This document shows positions 26,206 through 33,587 of a stretch of 64,000 nucleotides of DNA, piece after piece. The DNA lies in NCBI RefSeq assembly GCF_900323545.1, contig NZ_OOHN01000008.1, positions 2,400,932 through 2,464,931 of the forward strand, read 5' to 3'. Each line of letters opens with the position of its first letter. Within the stretch, counting starts at the first letter, position 1. Under the pieces are notes generated by a model that saw only the letters and a program-made list of their open reading frames with translations, did no database searches and was not told the DNA's origin. The DNA comes from Actinomyces sp. Marseille-P3109. Lineage in GTDB: Bacteria > Actinomycetota > Actinomycetes > Actinomycetales > Actinomycetaceae. The position numbers and the translations under genes are program-made.

Positions 26206-27368
26206 GTGAGCCAGTCCCGCCCGTCGAGGCCGTCCAAGCACCACGCCGAGCACTCCTCCACACCTACCGACCCCGCAGGCCCTACGGAGACCGCCGGATC
26301 GGCAGGGTCCCCTGCGTCTTCCAAGTCCACCGGCTCCCTGGAGAGCCCCACGGCCGGCTCGGCCGACGGCGCCGCCCTGACGTCGGCGAGCACCAACCTG
26401 CCGCGCCGGGCCCCCTCCCAGCAGTCCCGGCCCGGCCCGCAGGACGACATCATGCTGGCCACCGGCCGCCCCCGGCAGACCGAGCGCCCCAAGCCCCCAC
26501 CCAGGAGCAGATCCGGCGCCAGCCCGGCCGCAAGGCCTGGGTCCCCAACCAGCACGGGGCCTGGTCGATGCTGGTGCTGCCTCCGATCGTCGGCTGGGTC
26601 GTGGGCGGCTTTAGCTGGGTGAACATCCTGTTCCTGCCGGCATGGTGGGGCGGCTACCTCACCTACTGGTGCTGGTCGCAGTGGCTGCGCACCCGCTCGG
26701 CCCGCAAGCGCGCCCTCATCATGCTGCCGCTCCTGGTCTACACCGGCTGGACGGTCTCCCTGGCCCTCATCACCCTGCTCGTGGCGCCCTACCTCATCCA
26801 GTGGGTGGTGCCGCTGCTGCCGCTGTTCGTGATCGCGCTGCACCAGGTGTGGAGCGGGCACGAGCGCTCCCTGATCTCGGGACTGTCGACGACGGCGGCC
26901 GCCTCCCTCATGGCGGCCGTCACCTATAGCCTGGGGGTGCGCGGCGACGGCGGGTTCCTGGGCCTGGGGACGCCGAGCGCCCCCTTGCCGGGGTCCTCCC
27001 CCAACGGCGCGCTGACGGGGTGGTCCTGGATGTGGCTGGTGACGGCGCTGACCGCCGCCTACTTCTGCGGGACGGTCCCCTACATCAAGTCGATGATCCG
27101 CGAGCGCTTCAACTACGTGCTGCTGGCCGGCACGGTGGCGGCGCACGCGGCGGTCGCGGTGGTGACGATCTGGCTGGCGTCGCGGGGGATGCTGCCGTGG
27201 GGGCACGCCGTCCTCTGGGTGGTGCTGGTCGTGCGCTCGCTGGTCATGCCACTGTGGCAGTGGAGCCTGGTGCGCCGGCGCCACCGTCCGCTGCGCCCGG
27301 GCACGATGGGCGTCGTCGAGGTCGTCATGTGCCTCGCCTTCCTGGTGACCATCTCGGTGTCGCAGTAA
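26206..27368 (+). pseudogene. YwiC-like family membrane protein, frameshifted at a C5 tract
   Basis: The N-terminal frame starts at GTG 26206 (TAGGGT 7 nt upstream) and encodes about 95 Ser/Thr/Pro-rich residues. The membrane part lies in another frame: AWVPNQHGAWSMLVLP, the family's N-terminal signature, then about seven membrane helices ending at 27368. The frames join at the C tract 26494-26498: one more C would make the whole gene continuous. The downstream frame has no start before the ATG at 26568, which would remove the conserved WVPNQHGAW motif. Either a real inactivating or phase-variable change or a homopolymer error. Family function unknown. Confidence 0.75.
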
Positions 27369-27518
27369 CGGCTGCCCGCTCGGCTCGGACCGCACGACCG
27401 GCAACGCGGCGACAATCGTGATCTGAGGGCAACAGCCGCCCCGAACGTCACCTGGAGGCAGACGCTGCCCGACGCCGTCAGCAGGGCGCTCCGAGCTAGC
27501 CGTTCAGCCGTGCGGGCC

Positions 27519-28724
27519 TCAGTGCGCAGCGCGCCAGGCTGCCGCCGCGGCCAGGACCCTCTCGTTGTCCGACGTCGTCCCGATCGAGACCCGCACGCCC
27601 TCACCGGCGAAGGGGCGCACGAGGATGCCGGCGGTGCGGAAGTGCTCGGCCAGCGCCGTCGTCTCCGCACCCACACCCAGCCAGAAGAAGTTGCCCTGGG
27701 CCTCGGGCACCTCCCAGCCCTGGGTCCGCAAAGCGTCGACCACCCGGTCTCGCTCGGCGGCGATGGCGGCCGAGCGCTCGGCCGTGCGGGCCAGCTGGGC
27801 CTGCCCCAGCGCCGCGAGGGCGGCGGCCTGCGCGGGCAGGTTGACCCCGAAGGGCGTGGACACAGAGCGGATGGCGGCGGCCAGGCCCGGCTCGCAGATG
27901 AGGTAGCCCACGCGCATCCCGGCCAGGGCATGGGCCTTGGAGAAGGTCCGCGAGACCACGAGGTTGGGGGCACCGGCCAGCAGGGTGAGGGCGTCGCCGG
28001 CCTCGGGGTCGGTGACGAAGTCGAGGTAGGCCTCGTCGATGAGGACGACGACGTGGCGCGGTACCCCGGCCACGAGCTCGGCCAGTTCGCGGGCGGTCAG
28101 GATCGTCCCGGTGGGGTTGTTGGGGGTGCAGGCCATGACCACGCGGGTGCGGGGCGTGATGGCCGCCAGCATGGCGGGCACGTCGTGGCGCGCGTCGCGG
28201 GTCAGCGGGACGCGCACGGCCCTGGCGCCGGCGACGGCGACGCAGATCGGGTAGGCCTCGAAGGAGCGCCAGGGGATGACGACCTCATCGCCGGGCTGGC
28301 AGACGGCGTCGAGGAGGTGCTGGATGAGGGCGACCGACCCGTTGCCGACGACGACCTGCTCGACCTCCACGCCCCACCGGCGCGCGAGCGCCTGCGTCAG
28401 GGTCTCCCCGGTCATCTCGGGGTAGCGGTTGGCCCCCGCGGCGGCACGGGAGATGGCTTCGACCACCGAGTCCTGGGGCGGGAAGGGCAGCTCGTTGGAG
28501 GAGAGCTTGGCGATCTCCACCGGGCCTGCGGCGTCGGGCCGGGCCCCGGGCACGTAGGCGGGCAGGGCTGCGACGTCGGGGCGGATGCGGACCGTCGTCG
28601 AGGACTCGGCGGTCACGGGGGCGCCGGGGGTGGTCGTGCCGGACTCCGTCGGCGTCGGCCTCGGGATCACGGGGGCCTCCGGGGGGTCGGATTCGCCGGT
28701 CGCTGGAGTCGCTGCGGGAGTCAT
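27519..28724 (-). CDS. hisC: Histidinol-phosphate aminotransferase (class I/II PLP enzyme)
   Basis: PLP-dependent transaminase converting imidazole-acetol phosphate to histidinol phosphate, with glutamate as donor. A phenylalanine/aromatic aminotransferase role is the alternative. Motifs: KLSSNELPFPP at about residue 75, TPNNPTGTILT at about 195, DEAYLDFV at about 228 and TFSKAHALAGMRVGY at about 256, with the Schiff-base Lys in TFSK. Length 401 aa includes a 40-residue Thr/Pro-rich N-terminus. The ATG at 28724 has CAAGAT 6 nt upstream. No other his genes are nearby, which leaves the aromatic aminotransferase option open. Confidence 0.85.
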   Translation of the reverse strand: MTPAATPATGESDPPEAPVIPRPTPTESGTTTPGAPVTAESSTTVRIRPDVAALPAYVPGARPDAAGPVEIAKLSSNELPFPPQDSVVEAISRAAAGANRYPEMTGETLTQALARRWGVEVEQVVVGNGSVALIQHLLDAVCQPGDEVVIPWRSFEAYPICVAVAGARAVRVPLTRDARHDVPAMLAAITPRTRVVMACTPNNPTGTILTARELAELVAGVPRHVVVLIDEAYLDFVTDPEAGDALTLLAGAPNLVVSRTFSKAHALAGMRVGYLICEPGLAAAIRSVSTPFGVNLPAQAAALAALGQAQLARTAERSAAIAAERDRVVDALRTQGWEVPEAQGNFFWLGVGAETTALAEHFRTAGILVRPFAGEGVRVSIGTTSDNERVLAAAAAWRAAH

Positions 28725-28770
28725 GTCCCCATCTTGGCATCAGCCCAGGTTCGCTTGGCACAATGCGGCC

Positions 28771-29178
28771 ATGGAGATCGTGGCACGAACTATCGGCAAC
28801 ACGGCCGGCCTGTGGCTGGCCACACGCCTCCTGTCCGGGCTGAGCGTGCCCGAGGGGGTGGGCACCACCCAGATGTGGCTGAACCTCGCGGTCCTGGGCC
28901 TGGTGCTGGCGCTGGTGAACTCGCTGGTCAAGCCCGTGGCGAGGTTCCTGGCCTTTCCGCTCTACATCGTCACCTTCGGGCTGTTCGCCCTGGTGGTCAA
29001 CGGCGCGATGCTCTTGCTAGCCGGCTGGCTGACCGATCGCATCGAGGCCCTGGGCGCCGGCGGCTCGGTGCCGCTGGGGCTGGAGGTGTCCTCCTTCGGC
29101 ACTGCGGTGGTCGGCTCAATCATCGTCTCGGTGATCTCCTCGATCATCGCCGCGTTGCTCCTGCCCCGCGAGGACTGA
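28771..29178 (+). CDS. Phage holin family protein (four-helix membrane protein)
   Basis: A 135-aa protein with four predicted membrane helices. The segment between helices 2 and 3 (NSLVKPVARFLAFPLYIVT) is the hallmark of the PF04020 phage-holin / YvlD family. Chromosomal members are not proven holins and their role is unknown. The ATG at 28771 has CACAAT 6 nt upstream and TTGGCA a further 19 nt away, so the transcript is probably leaderless. Divergent from hisC. Confidence 0.88.
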   Translation: MEIVARTIGNTAGLWLATRLLSGLSVPEGVGTTQMWLNLAVLGLVLALVNSLVKPVARFLAFPLYIVTFGLFALVVNGAMLLLAGWLTDRIEALGAGGSVPLGLEVSSFGTAVVGSIIVSVISSIIAALLLPRED

Positions 29179-29225
29179 CGCTGGCGACGCCGGCCGGCGT
29201 CGCCCATAGTCGGCTCCAGCCGGCC

Positions 29226-31448
29226 CTAGTGCTCGCCTGATGGCTGCGGGGACGGCGTCGGCAGCTCGTAGGAGGGCGCCGACGTCGGCACCTTGCCCTC
29301 GTTGCCGGCGCCGTCCTGGTACACCCCGCTGGAGTCGGTGTTGCGCTGGATCGCGAAGGTGTACTCGGTGGTGGTCGTCCCCTGCTCGCCGGCGCCCGAG
29401 GCACGGGAGAAGGACCTGCTCCAGTCGCCGAGCTCGGGGGCCCTGCCCTCCAGGCCCTCGGTGGCCTGCGCGTAGACGTCGGAGGCGTGGGGGTAACCGT
29501 CCATACCCATTTGGTGAGTGTCGACCATGGCGACCTGCCGGTGAGGGCCGGTGGGCGTGGGGGCGGCGTCGAGCCCGGGGACGGCGTCGCCGGTGTTCTC
29601 CACATGCAGAGCGTGGACGTCGTTGGGGATGTCGGCGCCCGCCGTGGGGGCCCCGGCGGTGAGGACCGTGGTGATGTTGTACCGGTCCTGGATCGACGGG
29701 TCGGCTGCGACGTTGGAGACGGTGATACCGCCCTGGGAGTGGCCGTAGAGGGCGACCTCGTCTCCCGACTGGATACCGGCCTGGCGCATGGCGGTGACGA
29801 CGGCGCTCTCCATGACCGTGGGGGTCCCGCCCACGCCCTCGAGGTTGGTGAGCAGGTCCTGCGGCTCGCCGTCGCCGACGGTCCAGTCGGTGGTTCCGGG
29901 GACGTAGACGACCCAAGAGACGCGGCCATCGGCGTGCTCGACCCGTTGGATGGAGATGACGCCGGCCTCGTCGTAGTCCTGCCCCAGGGAGCTCTTGGAG
30001 GACTGCACCTCCTGGCAGTGGGTGATCGTCTCGGAGATGCTCTGCGGAGACCTGGAGTCCTTGCCCTTGCCGGTCATGCCGGCCTGCACGGGGCTGCCGA
30101 GCCCCAGGGGGTCCTTGGTGGCCGGCGGGAGCACGGTGGCTCCGCTGCCGCCCACCGGGGTGACCGTGATGCCGGTCTGGCGCCCGTAGACCTCGGCTCC
30201 CAGGGCCGCAGCGTTCAGCCCCAGGTATCTGGTGACGCGCTGCATGGGAGTGAGGCTCTTGGTGTCCACGGTCTGCGTCCCCACGACCACCTGGGCGGGG
30301 AGGTTCTGGGTCACCCAGGGGTCGAGGCGCTCGGAGACCTGCTTGAGATAGGTCTCGATCGTGGCCGACTCCCGGCCGGTCTGGGCCTTCTGGAGCCAGA
30401 GCGTCAGCAGGACGATCCGCACGGCGTCATCCTTGACCCACTGGGCAGTGTCCGGGTCCTCGAGCAGGAGGTGCAGGGCCTCGACGACGGCCTGGCCGCC
30501 CTCGTTGTTCACGAGCTGCGTGTAGAGCGGGCTACCGGGCGTCGTCGCCAGCACCGCCAGGCCGACGGCACCCGAGGACGTTGCAGCGAGGGAGACGCCC
30601 AGCGCCAGCTGGGTCAATCCTGAGTCGAAGGCCCGAATGTCCACGGGGCCCACGAGACCGGGGCCGGGGGTGGCTCCTCCCTCGGCGAGCGTGTGGGCCT
30701 GGGAGCAGGCGGTGACGTCGGAGGCGATGCCGCGCAGCGATGCGGCGACATCCGAAAGGCTCCCCGCACCCTGCGTCAAACCGTTGATCGAGTGGAGAGC
30801 CATCTGGTACTCGATGTCTCCTTGCCGCCACATATAGTCGTTGTAGGCGAAGTCCTGAGCCAGCGTCGTGGTGCTCGACCCGCCTACCAGCGTGGTTGAC
30901 TCGCCCGACCCCGGTAGGCACTGACCGTCGCTGCTGTGCCAGGAACTGTAGGGCGGCGTGTAGTAATGGGTGGTGCCATCCTCATTCAACATGGGAAGCG
31001 GTGGAATGAGCTCAATCTCCCCCATCGCCTGGAGGGCATTCGCCTGAGCATTCTCCAGGGAGCCAGCTGTCAGGTTGAGACTGCCGGCGAGGGCATCCAG
31101 GTCATCCGTGTTCACCGAGACGCTGCCGCCTGACACGATCGTCGGAACCGCTCCTCCCCACATGTGCCATGCGTGGCCCGCGTCCTCCGGGGGCGGACCG
31201 TCGTACGGGGCGGCGGGAGCCGCGGGCACGGCACTCGTCGGCTCATGGTAGGGCGGCTCCGTCGCTCCGGGATCCTGCGCCCAGGCGGGGTAGGAGCTGC
31301 CCGTGTTCCCGACCGGTTCCCCATTCGTGTGTCCGCCCCCACCCGATGACGTGCTCGACGTCGAGCCTGCTGACGGCCCCGAGGAGGTCGGCTTCTGCTC
31401 AGAGGCGGGATAGGAGCTGCCCGAGCTCACCGCGGGTACCGGGCTCAT
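29226..31448 (-). CDS. Large secreted-type alpha/beta hydrolase coupled to a WXG-like protein
   Basis: A 740-aa protein without a signal peptide. Residues 1-95 are Ser/Pro/Gly-rich. About 105-300 is helical, including DDLDALAGSLNLTAGSLENAQ, reminiscent of type VII secretion (WXG/PPE-like) helices. The C-terminal part (about 470-660) is a lipase/cutinase-like alpha/beta hydrolase with nucleophile elbow GHSQGG at about 567, an Asp in NTGDAVPGLD and a His candidate in YPHASDVYAQ. Its ATG overlaps the stop of the upstream small gene by 4 bp. The pair looks like a type VII chaperone-effector set, but no secretion machinery lies in the window. Confidence 0.75.
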   Translation of the reverse strand: MSPVPAVSSGSSYPASEQKPTSSGPSAGSTSSTSSGGGGHTNGEPVGNTGSSYPAWAQDPGATEPPYHEPTSAVPAAPAAPYDGPPPEDAGHAWHMWGGAVPTIVSGGSVSVNTDDLDALAGSLNLTAGSLENAQANALQAMGEIELIPPLPMLNEDGTTHYYTPPYSSWHSSDGQCLPGSGESTTLVGGSSTTTLAQDFAYNDYMWRQGDIEYQMALHSINGLTQGAGSLSDVAASLRGIASDVTACSQAHTLAEGGATPGPGLVGPVDIRAFDSGLTQLALGVSLAATSSGAVGLAVLATTPGSPLYTQLVNNEGGQAVVEALHLLLEDPDTAQWVKDDAVRIVLLTLWLQKAQTGRESATIETYLKQVSERLDPWVTQNLPAQVVVGTQTVDTKSLTPMQRVTRYLGLNAAALGAEVYGRQTGITVTPVGGSGATVLPPATKDPLGLGSPVQAGMTGKGKDSRSPQSISETITHCQEVQSSKSSLGQDYDEAGVISIQRVEHADGRVSWVVYVPGTTDWTVGDGEPQDLLTNLEGVGGTPTVMESAVVTAMRQAGIQSGDEVALYGHSQGGITVSNVAADPSIQDRYNITTVLTAGAPTAGADIPNDVHALHVENTGDAVPGLDAAPTPTGPHRQVAMVDTHQMGMDGYPHASDVYAQATEGLEGRAPELGDWSRSFSRASGAGEQGTTTTEYTFAIQRNTDSSGVYQDGAGNEGKVPTSAPSYELPTPSPQPSGEH

Positions 31449-31672
31449 GACGGGCTCGTTGCGGTTGATGAGTTGCGGGCCTCGATGGCGCTGACGTTGG
31501 AGATCGCCGTGTCATAGCGCGTCGCCAGAGCGGCCAGGAGCCCGGAGGCGTTATCGAGCGCCGTCTGGCAGGCGATGGAGGCGGCCCCCACCCAGCTGGC
31601 GGGGACCGCGGAGGGGAACTGGGTGACTGCGGTGTCGTAGTCCATCCTGGATAGAGACAGTGAGAAAGACAT
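31445..31672 (-). CDS. WXG100-like small helical protein
   Basis: A 75-aa protein with two amphipathic helices joined around PASWVGAAS. The W-x-G at residues 27-29 and the overall length fit an ESAT-6/WXG100-like secretion partner. The ATG at 31672 has TACCGT 6 nt upstream (leaderless pattern). The stop overlaps the start of the large hydrolase gene (ATGA), so the two are translationally coupled. Probable role is a co-secreted partner or chaperone for that hydrolase. WXG identity rests on motif and context, as the rest of the sequence is short. Confidence 0.65.
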   Translation of the reverse strand: MSFSLSLSRMDYDTAVTQFPSAVPASWVGAASIACQTALDNASGLLAALATRYDTAISNVSAIEARNSSTATSPS

Positions 31673-31876
31673 GACTCGACGGTAGGGCGCCCCCGGGCCG
31701 CCCGCAGAGCCCGCGAACCGCCCTGTGGATCAGCCTTGCAAACCGACGCCTGTGGCCCCCAAGGAGCCAAGTGAGCCCAGACCGCGGGGTGGATCCAGAA
31801 CTGGTGGACCGCATGCCGGGGCGCCGAGACGTCGTCGAGCCGACCCGGCCGAAGGCACTCGCTCAACAAAGGACTC

Positions 31877-31908
31877 GGCCCGCGGTCCGGTTTCCCGGAC
31901 CGCGGGCC
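31877..31908. terminator. Perfect 14-bp GC hairpin with TTTC loop
   Basis: GGCCCGCGGTCCGG (31877-31890) and its exact complement (31895-31908) around TTTC. It could terminate minus-strand transcription from the methyltransferase gene or be part of a structured RNA. Confidence 0.5.
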
Positions 31909-32189
31909 CAAGCCTCGCGAGGTCCTCCTGCTACCCGGCTTCCCATAAGGCCGGGGAGGCGGATCCTCCTTCGCCAGAACGTCCGGTCCGGGCTCCCTAA
32001 AACCCGTTCCGAACTCGGATACCTGCCAGTCGTCGGGCTCCCCAACCCTCGTGACCGGTTCCGTCCGGCGGCAGTAACTATGTAACCCAGTGATCCTGGG
32101 TGGACCCCCCGAAAACTCCTATGAACATGCTGAGAAATGGGCGCCATCCCGCCACTTCTGAGTTGCTTGCACCACATTCCGGCTACCAC

Positions 32190-32210
32190 CCGGGTTTTCC
32201 CGGCTTTTTT
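32190..32210 (+). terminator. Intrinsic terminator, plus strand
   Basis: CCGGG-TTTT-CCCGG followed by C and six Ts, a classical rho-independent terminator read on the plus strand. No plus-strand gene precedes it within the spacer, so it either ends an unannotated RNA or blocks antisense transcription into the methyltransferase gene. Confidence 0.6.
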
Positions 32211-32231
32211 CAGGGTCGCTCCCACGCTTCG

Positions 32232-32936
32232 TCAAGAGGACGGGCTCTCCGGCCTCCACAGGCACACGACGGCGTCGGCCCGGCTGCCCTCCTGACCGTC
32301 GGGCCCCGTCGCGTGCCGCCGGCGCTCCTCGGCGACGACGACCTCCCAGCCATCCGTCGCCTCAGCCAGGCCCTCGACCAGCTCGCCGGCCGTGTAGGTC
32401 CGGGCGTGATGCGTGTGCCAGGGCGGGTTGACGGCGTGCACGGCCGTGAGCAGGTGGCCGCCGGGGGCGACGCGGGCGGCGGCGTCGGACAGGAGGGCGA
32501 CGAGGTCGAGGGAGCCCTTCTCGGGTCCGCCGTGGACGTAGAAGCTCGTCACCAGGTCGAACGGTCCCTCCGGCAGGCCGTCTCCGGCGTCGTGCACCCG
32601 GCCGGTCACCCGCGCGGCCACTCCGCGGCGCTCGGCCTCGCGGCTCAGGCGCCCGACGGCGGTGGCGGACAGGTCGAGTCCGGTCACCAGCCAGCCGCGT
32701 TCGGCCAGCCACAGGACGTCGGCGCCCTCTCCGCAGCCGATCTCCAGGGCGGTCCCGGGGGACCAGTCGGTGGCGAGCTCGGGCAGCCAGTCGTTGGGAT
32801 GACCCGACCAGAGCCGCTCGACCGAGGCGTAGCGCTCCTCCCAGCGGGCAGCCCGGTTGTCGACCTCGGGCTGAGGACCAGTGGCCTGCGCGCCGGCGTC
32901 GGACGGCGGTGCGGAGTGCTGGTGGGGCTGCGTCAT
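32232..32936 (-). CDS. Class I SAM-dependent methyltransferase
   Basis: A 234-aa cytoplasmic methyltransferase with a Rossmann-type fold. Motif I is ALEIGCGEGADVLWLA (about residue 63), motif II VTGLDLSATAVGRL, and motif III/IV GPFDLVTSFYVHGG. It resembles small-molecule methyltransferases of the TehB/thiopurine type rather than DNA methylases. The ATG at 32936 has TAGGCT 6 nt upstream. It lies 165 bp downstream of the Vsr gene but has its own promoter pattern, so it need not belong to the defence island. Substrate unknown. Confidence 0.87.
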   Translation of the reverse strand: MTQPHQHSAPPSDAGAQATGPQPEVDNRAARWEERYASVERLWSGHPNDWLPELATDWSPGTALEIGCGEGADVLWLAERGWLVTGLDLSATAVGRLSREAERRGVAARVTGRVHDAGDGLPEGPFDLVTSFYVHGGPEKGSLDLVALLSDAAARVAPGGHLLTAVHAVNPPWHTHHARTYTAGELVEGLAEATDGWEVVVAEERRRHATGPDGQEGSRADAVVCLWRPESPSS

Positions 32937-33101
32937 GGCGCGAGCCTACCGGCGCCGGCTCAGCCGGTCGCTCGCCCGACGGTTCACCCAGCGGCCGAAC
33001 GAGGTCGCGCACGTGCGGCGGAGGCCGGGACCGAGCCGATGACGCCTCCCGGCCGGGACCCGTGGCCTGAGCATCTCACGCACCGCACAGGCTGAAACCG
33101 T

Positions 33102-33587
33102 TCATCCGTCCCGGCCCGTTTCAAGGGCCCGGACGATGAGCCGCACGGCATCCTCCGGCGGGACGTGCTCCCAGATCCGCAGTACCCTCCACCCCTCCGC
33201 CTCAGCCATCGCGGTGGTCTCCCGGTCCCGCTCGATGTTCCTCGCGAGCTTCGGTCGCCAATAGTCGGCATTAGTCACCGGCACCGTCGCATGCTCGGGA
33301 CACCCGTGCCAGAAGCAGCCGTCGATGAATACGGCCAGGCGCCGGCGCGTGAACACGATGTCCGCCCGCCGGCGCTTGTTGCTCCACGGCGCCATGTCCA
33401 CGCGGTAGCGCAGGCCTCGGGCGTGCAGCAGTCGCCGGATCGCGAGCTCGGGCTTGGTGTCCCGACGCGTGTTGGCGCGCATGGACCGGGCCACGCCCGG
33501 CGTCGACGCCCAGGACGAGGCGTCGGCCCGTCCCGGTCGTCGAGGCTGTGGCTCTTCCGGCTCAGTCGGCGTCGACGACGGGGTCAT
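33102..33587 (-). CDS. vsr: Very short patch repair (Vsr) endonuclease
   Basis: Nicks DNA 5' of a T in T:G mismatches that arise when 5-methylcytosine deaminates. The 161-aa protein has the full Vsr core: TPGVARSMRANTRRDTKPE, ADIVF (metal Asp at about 76) and IDGCFWHGCPEHA (catalytic His at about 94 and zinc Cys/His). Its partner is presumably the divergent cytosine methyltransferase at 45477, 12 kb away at the other end of the island. The ATG at 33587 overlaps the end of the Z1 gene by 26 bp, so it is the last gene of the six-gene operon. A longer in-frame start is not needed. Confidence 0.93.
   Translation of the reverse strand: MTPSSTPTEPEEPQPRRPGRADASSWASTPGVARSMRANTRRDTKPELAIRRLLHARGLRYRVDMAPWSNKRRRADIVFTRRRLAVFIDGCFWHGCPEHATVPVTNADYWRPKLARNIERDRETTAMAEAEGWRVLRIWEHVPPEDAVRLIVRALETGRDG

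Larger units (their letters stand above)
31673..32231. other. Intergenic region with strong hairpins, no gene recognised
   Basis: A 559-bp spacer between the methyltransferase 3' end and the WXG-like gene start. It contains a perfect 14-bp hairpin at 31877-31908, a CCCAG/CTGGG hairpin near 32087, and a plus-strand terminator-like structure at 32190-32210. No open frame shows coding character. It may hold a plus-strand non-coding RNA. Confidence 0.4.

Noticed and set aside
28771..29178. Prophage signal from the holin-family gene
   Set aside because: PF04020 proteins are common chromosomal membrane proteins; no other phage gene is nearby.
31673..32231. tRNA, RNase P or SRP RNA in the long spacer
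   Set aside because: None of the conserved sequence blocks of these RNAs could be found on either strand.
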